Source of the DNA: Lentzea albidocapillata
GTDB lineage: Bacteria; Actinomycetota; Actinomycetes; Mycobacteriales; Pseudonocardiaceae
Direction: 5' to 3'
Assembly: GCF_000719115.1 (NCBI RefSeq)
Contig: NZ_JOEA01000018.1
Location: forward strand, 76,657-140,656
DNA length: 64,000 nucleotides
In this document: positions 26,485 through 34,203 of the stretch, piece by piece
How positions within the stretch are numbered: position 1 is the first letter of the stretch
Layout: each line of letters begins with the position of its first letter
Translations under genes and position numbers: made by a program
Notes under the pieces: generated by a model
The model's input: only the letters and a program-made list of their open reading frames with translations
The model's database searches: none
What the model was told of the DNA's origin: nothing

Positions 26485-27434
26485 CGCATCGCTCCGCGGA
26501 CGAGCTTGTCCAGCAGGTCCGGATAGGACAGTCCGGCGGCCGCGAACATCTTGGGCACCTGCGACTCCGCCGTCATGCCCGGCATGGTGTTGACCTCGTT
26601 GAGCACGAACCCGTCCCCGGTGAGGAAGAAGTCGACCCGTGCGAGCCCACGGCAGCCCAGCGCCTCGTAGACCTTGAGCGCCGCGTCTTCCAGTGCCTTG
26701 AGCTCGGTGTCGGCCAGCGGTGCGGGGATCACGAACTGGGCGCTGCCGTCGTACTTCACGGTCGTGTCGAAGAGGCCCGGAACCCTGATCTCCAGCGGCG
26801 GCCCGGTCCGGCGGCCCTCGTCCGGGTCGTCGAGGACCGCGATGTCGATCTCCCGGCCGTCCAGGACCTCCTCGACCAGCACGCGGTCGTCCAGTTCCAG
26901 CGCCTGGAGCACGGCGGGTTCGAGGTCTTCCTCGCGCTCGACGAGCCTCACCCCGAAACTCGACCCGGCCGCCACCGGCTTCACCACGACCGGACCGGTG
27001 AAGTCCACAGTGGACGCGTTGGTGACCAGCGTGCCCTTCGCCGTGCGGACCCCGACCGCCTCGGCGACGAGCTTGGTGGCCCACTTGTCCATCGCGAGCG
27101 CGCCGGCCCGCAGCGGCGAGCCCACGTACGGCACACCGGCCAGTTCACAGAGGCCCGCCAGCGTGCCGTCCTCCCCCAGCGGCCCGTGGACCAGCGGCAA
27201 CACCACGTCACAGGTGGCCAGCACGTCGAGCGCGGCGGCGAGGCTGCCGGACGTCAGCGTGTCGAGCACCTGGCCGTCCTGCCCGTGCCAGCGGCCGTCG
27301 CGGCCGATCGTGAGCGCCACGGCCTCGTACTTCGCCGGGTCGAGCGCCTCACGGACCGACTTCGCCGACGCCACCGAGACGTCGTGCTCGCAGTTCTGCC
27401 CGCCGCCGATCACGGCTACGCGGATCCCCCTCAT
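26481..27434 (-). CDS. ddl: D-alanine--D-alanine (or D-Ala--D-Ser) ligase
   Basis: A 317-residue ATP-grasp ligase. It shows the N-terminal IGGGQNCEHDVS, LPLVHGPLGEDG, the ATP-grasp stretch VVKPVAAGSSFGV, CRGLARVDFF and the magnesium-binding VLNEVNTMPGMT. The omega-loop region reads LFDTTVKYDGSAQF. It has the Lys-Tyr of D-Ala/D-Ser ligases rather than the VanA/VanB-type His, so D-lactate use is unlikely. GGAGGAA lies six bases before the ATG at 27434. It is flanked by a racemase and an acyltransferase-3 gene with four-base overlaps and is not in the usual housekeeping context, so it is probably a specialised copy. Confidence 0.9.
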   Translation of the reverse strand: MRGIRVAVIGGGQNCEHDVSVASAKSVREALDPAKYEAVALTIGRDGRWHGQDGQVLDTLTSGSLAAALDVLATCDVVLPLVHGPLGEDGTLAGLCELAGVPYVGSPLRAGALAMDKWATKLVAEAVGVRTAKGTLVTNASTVDFTGPVVVKPVAAGSSFGVRLVEREEDLEPAVLQALELDDRVLVEEVLDGREIDIAVLDDPDEGRRTGPPLEIRVPGLFDTTVKYDGSAQFVIPAPLADTELKALEDAALKVYEALGCRGLARVDFFLTGDGFVLNEVNTMPGMTAESQVPKMFAAAGLSYPDLLDKLVRGAMR

Positions 27435-28519
27435 CGAACGTTCCTCCGCACCCTCGCCCCAATGCCCGTCACGATCTCGTGCGGGATCGTCCCCGCCCAC
27501 CGAGCCCAGTCCGCCACCGTCGGCTCGCCGTCCCCCGGCCCGAACACCACCGCTTCGTCACCCGGCACCACCTCGTCGTCCCCGACGTCGACCACGACCT
27601 GGTCCATCGAGATCACCCCGGCGACCGGCCGGCGACGTCCGGCCAGCCACACCTCGGCCCGAGCCGACGCGCTGCGCGGCAGGCCGTCCGCATAGCCGAC
27701 CGGCAGCAGCGCCAGCGTCGTCGCACGGTCGGTGACGTGCGCGTGCCCGTACCCGACCCCGGTCCCCGCGGCGACCCGCCGCACCTGAACCACCGGCGCC
27801 GTGAACCGCAGGGCGGAGCGCAGCAGGGTGGTCCCGGACGGGTCGATCCCCACCAGCCCGGCCCCGATCCGAACGACGTCGAGGTGGGTGCCGGGGTCCG
27901 TCAGCGCGGCGCTCGTGGCCGCCAGGTGCCGTACCGACGGCCGCAGCCCGGCCTGGCGCGCCATCTCGACCCCCCGCAGCAGCGCCCGCTTGCCGTACTC
28001 ATTCGCTCCAGGCGTGTCGGCACAAGGCAGATGTCCCATCACTCCGACGACCGAGACCCTCCCGGCCAGTTCCGCACGACGTGCCGCCGACATCAGCGAC
28101 AGCCAGGACTCCGGCGCGGCCCCGTCCCGCGCCATCCCCGTGTCCAGCTGGAGGTGCACCCGCACCCCGCCCTCGATCGCGGCGAGGTGGTCCAGGCTCG
28201 GCACGCTCAGGTCGATCCCGTACCGGACGGCCGTGCGTACGTCCACGTCGACCGGGTTGAGCCAGCTCAGCACCGGAACGTCCACACCGGACTCCCGCAC
28301 CCGCACGCCCTCCGCCAGCGAGGTGACCCCGATCCAGGTGGCCCCCGCCGCCACCGCGGTGCAGGCGACGTCGCCGAGGCCGTGCCCGAACCCGTCGGCC
28401 TTCACCACCGCCATGACAGCGCCACGCGCCCACGAGACGAACCGCCTCGTGTTGTCGGCCACCGCGGTGAGGTCGACCTGCAACGTCGGCTCCGAGGCCG
28501 CCTGACGCAGCCTCGTCAC
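27431..28519 (-). CDS. alr: Alanine racemase-family PLP enzyme
   Basis: A 362-residue fold-type III racemase. The PLP lysine is K40 in VVKADGFGHG and the catalytic tyrosine is Y257 in GVGYGHAHV; the C-terminal domain has SMDQVVVDVGD. It supplies D-Ala, or D-Ser if specificity has shifted as in VanT. The C-terminal segment equivalent to Geobacillus ISYRVPR reads IGARVRR, so the substrate cannot be settled by eye. The GTG at 28519 overlaps the dipeptidase stop by four bases, and its stop overlaps the ligase start. An upstream in-frame GTG is possible. Confidence 0.92.
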   Translation of the reverse strand: MTRLRQAASEPTLQVDLTAVADNTRRFVSWARGAVMAVVKADGFGHGLGDVACTAVAAGATWIGVTSLAEGVRVRESGVDVPVLSWLNPVDVDVRTAVRYGIDLSVPSLDHLAAIEGGVRVHLQLDTGMARDGAAPESWLSLMSAARRAELAGRVSVVGVMGHLPCADTPGANEYGKRALLRGVEMARQAGLRPSVRHLAATSAALTDPGTHLDVVRIGAGLVGIDPSGTTLLRSALRFTAPVVQVRRVAAGTGVGYGHAHVTDRATTLALLPVGYADGLPRSASARAEVWLAGRRRPVAGVISMDQVVVDVGDDEVVPGDEAVVFGPGDGEPTVADWARWAGTIPHEIVTGIGARVRRNVR

Positions 28520-29133
28520 GCGCGCGCCCACGCAGGCACCTCCACCGGTCCGTAGACGGCCTGGCCGGCGCCGGTCAGCAACGCCCAGTAGCGGTCGCCG
28601 TAGGACCAGTGCCACCACTCGGTCGGGTAGTTGACCAGGCCGGCGCCACCCAGCGCGGCGGCCAGCACTGTTCGGTTGTGGCGGGCCTCGTCGTCGACCG
28701 GCGCGCCGAAGAAGCACGCGCCGTCGCTCTCCTCGGGAGTGGCGTCGACCTCCGTGCCCATCCACAGGTCCGCACCCGACGTCGTGACCAGCGTCAGGTC
28801 CACGGCCGCGCCCGCGACGTGCGGCGCGACGGCCAGCGGTGCCACGAACCGGCTGGACAACCGGTCCAGTTCGACCGTGTCCGCGGTGGGGTGGAGCTCA
28901 CGCAGTTCGGCCGTGTAGCGCTCGATGATCGCGCTCTGGTCGGCGACGGTGCGGTGCCCCTCGATCACCCGCAGGTCCACACCGGACGGGAGCAGCGCGC
29001 GAGCCACGTCGAGACGCCGCGCGAGCCCTTCGCGCACCAGCACGCCGGGCGCGTGGTCCAGTGGCACCAAAGGATCCCCGTTGTCGAACACGCGGATGGC
29101 GCGCACGATCGGATCGGCTAGCAGGATGGTCAT
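28516..29133 (-). CDS. VanX-like D-Ala-D-Ala dipeptidase (M15)
   Basis: A 205-residue zinc peptidase of the M15D type. Seen are the substrate Arg in VIEGHR (R61), the zinc ligands H104 and D112 in APHVAGAAVDL, and the catalytic Glu with the third zinc His in EWWHW (E172, H175). VanX enzymes destroy D-Ala-D-Ala so that modified peptidoglycan termini replace it. It is the first gene of a tightly overlapped operon with racemase, D-Ala ligase and acyltransferase-3. No VanRS two-component system or VanH dehydrogenase is adjacent. A catabolic role in D-Ala-D-Ala recycling is the alternative. Confidence 0.88.
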   Translation of the reverse strand: MTILLADPIVRAIRVFDNGDPLVPLDHAPGVLVREGLARRLDVARALLPSGVDLRVIEGHRTVADQSAIIERYTAELRELHPTADTVELDRLSSRFVAPLAVAPHVAGAAVDLTLVTTSGADLWMGTEVDATPEESDGACFFGAPVDDEARHNRTVLAAALGGAGLVNYPTEWWHWSYGDRYWALLTGAGQAVYGPVEVPAWARA

Positions 29134-29141
29134 GCAGCCAA

Positions 29142-29166
29142 CCTAGGAGCGTGCGTCCACCTAGGA
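29142..29166. promoter_or_regulatory. Paired CCTAGGA direct repeats before the van-like operon
   Basis: Two CCTAGGA copies (29142-29148 and 29160-29166) are 18 bases apart, each containing the palindrome CCTAGG. They lie just upstream of the dipeptidase start in the divergent region shared with nadK. They may be a regulator site. The evidence is weak. Confidence 0.3.
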
Positions 29167-29299
29167 CTCCTCCTCCAGGCCACGCCCGCCCGCCGAACGA
29201 ACGATTCAGAAGCGCGGACATCAGCCGTTCGGACGAGGGGCGCACGGCGCGCGGGAATTAGGCAGACTGGTGCCGTGACCCGACAGAGGACGATCTGAC

Positions 29300-30151
29300 G
29301 TGCACGCCGCCGGCCTGGTGCTGCACCCGCGACGAGACTCCGCCGCCGCCGTCGAGGCCATCCTCGGCTGGGCGACCAAGCGCGGTGTCGAGATCCTCGG
29401 CATCTCCGACGAGATCCAGCGCCTGCGCTGCGAGGCGACCCCGGTCTCGGCCGAGGAACTGGGCCGCCGCGCCGACCTGCTGGTGAGCCTGGGCGGCGAC
29501 GGCACGATGCTGCGCGCCATGCGCATGGCCGACGGCGAACGGGCCCCTGTCCTCGGCGTCAACCTGGGCAAACTCGGCTTTCTGGCCGAGGTCGACGTCC
29601 CGGACCTGCCCGCCGCCCTGAGCGCCATCGACGCCCACGAGTTCACCGTCGAACCCCGCCTCGCCGTCGACGCGCGCTTCAACGACCAAAAGGTCACCGC
29701 GTTCAACGACGTCGCCGTGGTCCGCATCCCCGGCGAGGGCAACGCCCGCGTCGCAGTCCGGGTGGCCGGCCAGCCGTTCGTCAGCTACGCCGCCGACGCC
29801 GTCATCGTCGCCACCCCGACCGGTTCCACCGCCTACAGCTTCTCGGCGGGCGGCCCGATCACCAGCCCGTCCGTCGAGGCGTTGCTCGTCACCCCGGCCG
29901 CCCCGCACTCCGCCTACAGCCGGGGTGTGGTGCTGTCGGTGAACGACGAGGTCGACCTCGACCTGCTGCCGTCCAGCGGCCGCCTGGCCGTGGAGGTGGA
30001 CGGCATGGTCGCGGGCTACGTCGAGCCGGGTCAGCGGGTGTCGTTGCGCGGCCGTGCCGGTGCCGCCCGCGTGGTCCGGCTCGGGATGACGACGTTCTAC
30101 CAGCGGGCACGGCGCAAGCTGCGGCTCACCGACTCCGCCGAACTGGGCTGA
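29300..30151 (+). CDS. nadK: NAD kinase
   Basis: A 283-residue ATP/polyphosphate NAD kinase making NADP. The family motifs are present: SLGGDGTML, the FNDVAV segment (NE/D motif), the conserved TPTGSTAYSFSAGGPI, and a C-terminal VEVDG beta strand. It is cytoplasmic. Actinomycetes often carry two NAD kinases, and this one is not next to recN or a TlyA rRNA methylase, so it may be the second copy. The GTG at 29300 is the best start. It is divergent from the van-like operon. Confidence 0.94.
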   Translation: MHAAGLVLHPRRDSAAAVEAILGWATKRGVEILGISDEIQRLRCEATPVSAEELGRRADLLVSLGGDGTMLRAMRMADGERAPVLGVNLGKLGFLAEVDVPDLPAALSAIDAHEFTVEPRLAVDARFNDQKVTAFNDVAVVRIPGEGNARVAVRVAGQPFVSYAADAVIVATPTGSTAYSFSAGGPITSPSVEALLVTPAAPHSAYSRGVVLSVNDEVDLDLLPSSGRLAVEVDGMVAGYVEPGQRVSLRGRAGAARVVRLGMTTFYQRARRKLRLTDSAELG

Positions 30152-30235
30152 CCCACCTCGTCCCCCGACCTCCACCCGTGCTCAAGCGCCGCTTGTTCGG
30201 ATGTCCGCGCCGAGCAACGGATGGGGGCAAGGGAC

Positions 30236-31183
30236 ATGGAGCTGAACAGGCGCAGGGTGTTCGCGCTGGGTGCGGGCGCCGCGCTCGCCGCGGGCACCGG
30301 GACCGCCGGTGCCGACGCCGGGAGGACGGCACCCGAGCCGAACCTCCCCGGCTTCAAGCACAACTACGCGCAGGTCAACGGGGTACGCCTGCACTACGTC
30401 ACCGGCGGGCGGGGCGAACCGCTGCTCCTGCTGCCGGGGTGGCCGCAGACCTGGTGGCTGTACAACAAGATCATGCCCGCGCTCGCGACGAAGTTCCGCG
30501 TCATCGCGGTGGACATGCGCGGCCAGGGCGGTTCGGAAAAGCCTCAGGGCGGGTTCGACAAGAAGACGATGGCGACCGACATCCACGAGCTCGTCAAGAA
30601 GCTCGGGTACGACCAGGTCAACGTCGTCGGCCACGACCTGGGCAGCATGGTCGCGTTCTCCTTCGCGGCCAACTTCCCCGCCGCGACCAAGAAGGTCGCG
30701 TTCATGGACGTGCTGCATCCCGACGAGAGCTTCTACCAGATCCCGCTGCTGCCCCCGCCGGGCGGATTCAGCCTGTGGTGGTTCGCGTTCAACCAGGTCA
30801 TGGGCCTGCCCGAGCAGCTGCTGGCCGGCCGGTTCCGGTATCTGCTCGACTGGCTGTTCGCGAACACCGCGTTCACGCCGTCCGCCATCGACGAGCGCTC
30901 ACGGCGGATCTACGCGCAGAACTACAACTCGCCGGAGGCCATCCGCGCGAGCAACGGCTGGTACCAGGCGTTCCACCAGGACATCGCGGACGGCAGGACC
31001 TACGCCAAGCTGACCCCGCCGGTGCTCGGCCTGGCCTCGATCTCGTCCTACGACCAGTTCCTGGGCGCGCTGCCGAACGTCGCGAACCAGTTCGAGGTCG
31101 TGCGCGTCGACGGGTCCGGCCACTGGCTCGCCGAGGAGCAGCCGGACACCGTCGCCCGCGAGATCACGCGGTTCTTCAGCTGA
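30236..31183 (+). CDS. Exported alpha/beta hydrolase, epoxide-hydrolase type
   Basis: A 315-residue hydrolase with a Tat-like leader (ELNRRRVFALGAGAALAAG, twin Arg) ending near GADA. The alpha/beta core has the oxyanion segment LLPGWPQTWW, DMRGQGGS, and a nucleophile elbow GHDLGSMVAF in which the nucleophile is Asp, as in epoxide hydrolases and haloalkane dehalogenases. The catalytic His is in GSGHWLAEEQP. The substrate is unknown. The ATG at 30236 follows CAAGGGAC. Another ATG at 30221 is in frame. Confidence 0.85.
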   Translation: MELNRRRVFALGAGAALAAGTGTAGADAGRTAPEPNLPGFKHNYAQVNGVRLHYVTGGRGEPLLLLPGWPQTWWLYNKIMPALATKFRVIAVDMRGQGGSEKPQGGFDKKTMATDIHELVKKLGYDQVNVVGHDLGSMVAFSFAANFPAATKKVAFMDVLHPDESFYQIPLLPPPGGFSLWWFAFNQVMGLPEQLLAGRFRYLLDWLFANTAFTPSAIDERSRRIYAQNYNSPEAIRASNGWYQAFHQDIADGRTYAKLTPPVLGLASISSYDQFLGALPNVANQFEVVRVDGSGHWLAEEQPDTVAREITRFFS

Positions 31184-31343
31184 CCGGACGTGCCGAGGGG
31201 ATGAACGCCGCGATCACGACTGCCGGCAGCGCGGTCGCGGCGCCCAGGCCCATGATGAGCTGGAAGCTGAACGGCACGCCCACCTGCGTGAGCACGACGC
31301 CGTGCTCGACACCGACGTGCCGGGTTGTCGCGCCTGTCAGCGA
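31176..31343 (-). pseudogene. C-terminal remnant of a membrane transporter
   Basis: An open stretch in the GNAT frame, immediately after its stop codon, encodes a hydrophobic end piece (VPFSFQLIMGLGAATALPAV, then VIAAFIPSARPVS and a stop). It looks like the last transmembrane helix of an MFS-type transporter with no start or body. It fills most of the gap between the hydrolase and GNAT genes. This is a decayed gene fragment by inference. Confidence 0.4.
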
Positions 31344-32135
31344 CTAGTTCTTCAGCGCGTAGAAGCGGATCGGCGCGTTCGGCTCGAACCCGATCCGGGG
31401 ATAGACCGGTGCTCCGGCGGCCGTGGCGTGCAGCGTGGCACGGGTGATCCCGGTCGCCCGCCACGCTTCGTGCAACGCCTTGCGCGTCACCGCCTCGCCA
31501 TATCCCCGGCGCTCAGATCCGGGCTCGGTCGCCACCAGCACCACGAACAGCCGCCCGGCCGTCTCGACCGCTCCCGCGCACGTCACCGGCACACCGTCCC
31601 TGAGGCCCAGGTACGCGTGCACCCCGCTCTTCCACAGCGCCGAACCGGCGATGCCGTCACGGCCGGCCTCCAGATCGAACCCGTACGCACGGGAGTTGAT
31701 GTCCGCGTACGCCAGCAGCTGGTCGTCGGTCGTCACCCGCTCGAACGTCAGCTCCGGGTGCGCGGGCTCGGGGATCGGCAGCAGGTCGCCCGCCATCCCG
31801 GTGCCGGGAAACGCGTACTCGAACCCGGCACGGCCGGCCAGCGCGTCGAGGTCGGCACCCTCCGCCAGGCCCTCGAACACCCACAGGAAGCCGAAGTTCT
31901 GCTTCGTACGCATGACGTCGGCGGCTTCGGCGAAGCGCTGTGCGAGCAGGTCGGCGCCGATGCCGGACTCGGTGAGCGTCACGCAGTTCCAGAAGGGGAA
32001 CCTGCAGTCCGCCCACCGCACCGCGATGCCGAGGAGATCACGCACGTCGGCGTTCGGATCCCGGTCCAGCACCATGGCGCGCCATCCGACGGTGAGCTGT
32101 TCCACGGACTCCAGCGCTTCGGTCGAATCGATCAT
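31344..32135 (-). CDS. GNAT-family N-acetyltransferase
   Basis: A 263-residue protein whose C-terminal half is a GNAT domain. It has a beta-rich core and the acetyl-CoA loop in VATEPGSERRGYGEAV, followed by ATLHATAAGAPVYPRIGFE. The N-terminal 120 residues form a separate, less conserved region. The acceptor substrate is unknown. It is transcribed in the same direction as the PucR-like regulator 17 bases upstream and may be co-transcribed with it. Confidence 0.85.
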   Translation of the reverse strand: MIDSTEALESVEQLTVGWRAMVLDRDPNADVRDLLGIAVRWADCRFPFWNCVTLTESGIGADLLAQRFAEAADVMRTKQNFGFLWVFEGLAEGADLDALAGRAGFEYAFPGTGMAGDLLPIPEPAHPELTFERVTTDDQLLAYADINSRAYGFDLEAGRDGIAGSALWKSGVHAYLGLRDGVPVTCAGAVETAGRLFVVLVATEPGSERRGYGEAVTRKALHEAWRATGITRATLHATAAGAPVYPRIGFEPNAPIRFYALKN

Positions 32136-32152
32136 GCTCGCAAGCCTAGGGC

Positions 32153-33142
32153 CTAGTCAGCGGCGTTCTCCCGCAGCCGCCGCAGCATCAACGCCAGCTG
32201 CAGCCGGAACCGGCCGGCCGAGTCGAGCTCGAACCCGAGCACCGACTCGGCGCGGGCGAGCCGTGCGGGCATCGTGCTGTGGTGCCGGTGCAACGCTGCC
32301 GCGGCCTTGCGCACCGAACCCGTGGCGCACAACGCGTCCAGCATCGTGATCATGCCCGGTTCCGCGGCCAGCCGGTCCAGCGCGCGCACGTCAGGTAGCG
32401 CCCCGATGTCCGCGAGGCCGACCTGCTCGGCCAGAAGCGCAAGGCCGCCAAGCCTTTCCCACCACACGACCGGCTCACCGTCCGATGTGTACCGCAACGC
32501 CGTCCGCGCGGCCTGCCAGGACCTGGCCGCGTCGATCGCGGGCAGCGACGGGCCGACACCGAGCCGTCCGGCCGTCTCCGGGACCTCGGTGGTCAGCACC
32601 GCACGCACGGTGCCCACCAGCACCGACCGTCCGGGAACCTCTGTGGTGGCCGCCAGCACGCGCAACGGCGCTGTGGCTGCGATGCCGAGCAGGTGCAGCG
32701 CGCGAGAACGTTCCGCCGTACCGGCGCCGTCGGACAGGACGAGCTCGATCAGCGCCGGATCGCCCAGTTCCGGCAGGGGCACGCTGGAGTGCTCGAGCAG
32801 CACGGCGGCGGCGATCGCGAACCGTTCCAGCAGCATGTCGTCCAGCGGCGCGGGCGCGCCCTGCCGGGCGACCCAGACCTCCACGCCGCCTTCGAGCGCG
32901 CGGACTGATGCCTTCGCGGGCACCGGGCCTGCCGTGACGGCGCCCCCGGCATCGGCGCACAGCAGGAGGCCCTGGCCGGGGGCGTGCAGGCCGACCGGGC
33001 ACCCGGCGAGTTCGGAGGTGCTGCGCACCAACGCGTCCAGGCCCGCGCGCCCGGTGATCAGGCGATCGAAGAACCCGATCACCTTCACCGCGCTCTCGGC
33101 GTCGGCGTCCAGCCCGGACAACCTCAGCAGCAGGCCCTTCAT
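32153..33142 (-). CDS. PucR/CdaR-type helix-turn-helix regulator
   Basis: A 329-residue regulator. The C-terminus holds the PucR-type helix-turn-helix (ATGSVRKAAAALHRHHSTMP, about residues 274-293) preceded by a GGDEF-like linker region. The N-terminal part resembles a sensory domain with a hydrophobic pocket. Such proteins usually control a neighbouring catabolic gene. The divergent esterase gene 98 bases away and the downstream GNAT gene are candidate targets. The ATG at 33142 gives MKGLLLRLSG; the frame is open further upstream. Confidence 0.82.
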   Translation of the reverse strand: MKGLLLRLSGLDADAESAVKVIGFFDRLITGRAGLDALVRSTSELAGCPVGLHAPGQGLLLCADAGGAVTAGPVPAKASVRALEGGVEVWVARQGAPAPLDDMLLERFAIAAAVLLEHSSVPLPELGDPALIELVLSDGAGTAERSRALHLLGIAATAPLRVLAATTEVPGRSVLVGTVRAVLTTEVPETAGRLGVGPSLPAIDAARSWQAARTALRYTSDGEPVVWWERLGGLALLAEQVGLADIGALPDVRALDRLAAEPGMITMLDALCATGSVRKAAAALHRHHSTMPARLARAESVLGFELDSAGRFRLQLALMLRRLRENAAD

Positions 33143-33240
33143 CCCGTCACCATAGCCCCGACAGGTGGCTGGCCGAGTGGCCGAATCGCCCGCCACGTGT
33201 CGGCTGCCCGCACCGACGTTCCGAGCCGAGGATTGATCCC

Positions 33241-34203
33241 ATGAGCTACGACCTGGATCCCGAACTGCTGCCCTGGCTCGACATGCTGCCGCAGGTGACC
33301 CTGACCGACCACGAGGCACTGGTCGCCGCGCGCACCCAGCAGTCGGAGCTGGCGAACCTCGTCCCGGCGTACGAGCCGGCCAACCCGATCGACGTCCGCG
33401 ACGAGACGGTTCCCGGTCCCTCCGGCGCCCCGGACGTGCGGGTGCGCGTCTACGGCCGGGCCGGCCGCGAGAACCCCGTGCCCGGCCTGGTCTACATCCA
33501 CGGTGGCGGGTTCATCGTCGGCAGCGTCGAGATGTTCGAGGCACACGTGCTGAAGCTCGTGGACCAGCTGGACATCGTGGTCGTGTCGGTCGACTACCGG
33601 CTTGCTCCCGAGCACCCGTTTCCGGCGCCGGTCGAGGACTGCTACGCGGCGCTGCAGTGGACGGCGGCCAAGGCTGATGAGCTCGGCATCGATCCCGCAC
33701 GGCTCGGCATCGGCGGCGAGAGCGCGGGTGGCGGGCTCACCGCCGGGACCGTGCTGCTCGCGCGCGATCGCGGCGGTCCCGAGCTCACCTTCCAGCTCCT
33801 CGGCATCCCCGAGTTGGACGACCGGCTCGACACCGAGTCCATGCGGGACTACGTCGACACCCCGCTGTGGAACCGCCCCAACGCGATCTACAGCTGGACC
33901 GCCTACCTGGGCACCGAACCGGGCGGCGACGACGTCTCGCCGTACGCCGCCCCGGCCCGTGCCACCGACCTGTCCGGGCTCCCGCCCACGTTCGTCACGA
34001 CCTGCCAGTACGACCCGCTGCGCGACGAAGGCGTCGAGTACGCGCGACGGCTCGCGCACGCGGGTGTACCGACCGAGCTGCGCCTGTACCCCGCCACGTT
34101 CCACGGTTCCTCGCTCGTCGAGAGCGCGGAGATCTCACGCCGGATGTTCGCCGACGAGGTGGACGCGTTGCGCCGCGGTTTGAAGGTCACAGGCTCCCAG
34201 TGA
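33241..34203 (+). CDS. Alpha/beta hydrolase, hormone-sensitive-lipase-type esterase
   Basis: A 320-residue carboxylesterase. It has the HSL-family oxyanion motif HGGGF, the nucleophile elbow GESAGG, an acidic residue in the YDPLRDEGVEYARR segment, and His in FHGSS near the C-terminus. YRLAPEHPFPAPVED is highly typical of the family. It is cytoplasmic with no signal peptide and acts on short-chain or aromatic esters. It is divergent from the PucR-type regulator. Its end overlaps the convergent GH5 gene by 17 bases. Confidence 0.92.
   Translation: MSYDLDPELLPWLDMLPQVTLTDHEALVAARTQQSELANLVPAYEPANPIDVRDETVPGPSGAPDVRVRVYGRAGRENPVPGLVYIHGGGFIVGSVEMFEAHVLKLVDQLDIVVVSVDYRLAPEHPFPAPVEDCYAALQWTAAKADELGIDPARLGIGGESAGGGLTAGTVLLARDRGGPELTFQLLGIPELDDRLDTESMRDYVDTPLWNRPNAIYSWTAYLGTEPGGDDVSPYAAPARATDLSGLPPTFVTTCQYDPLRDEGVEYARRLAHAGVPTELRLYPATFHGSSLVESAEISRRMFADEVDALRRGLKVTGSQ

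Noticed and set aside
26481..27434. VanA-type D-Ala-D-Lac ligase
   Set aside because: The omega-loop has Lys-Tyr (VKYDGS) instead of the diagnostic His of D-lactate ligases, and no VanH lactate dehydrogenase is adjacent.
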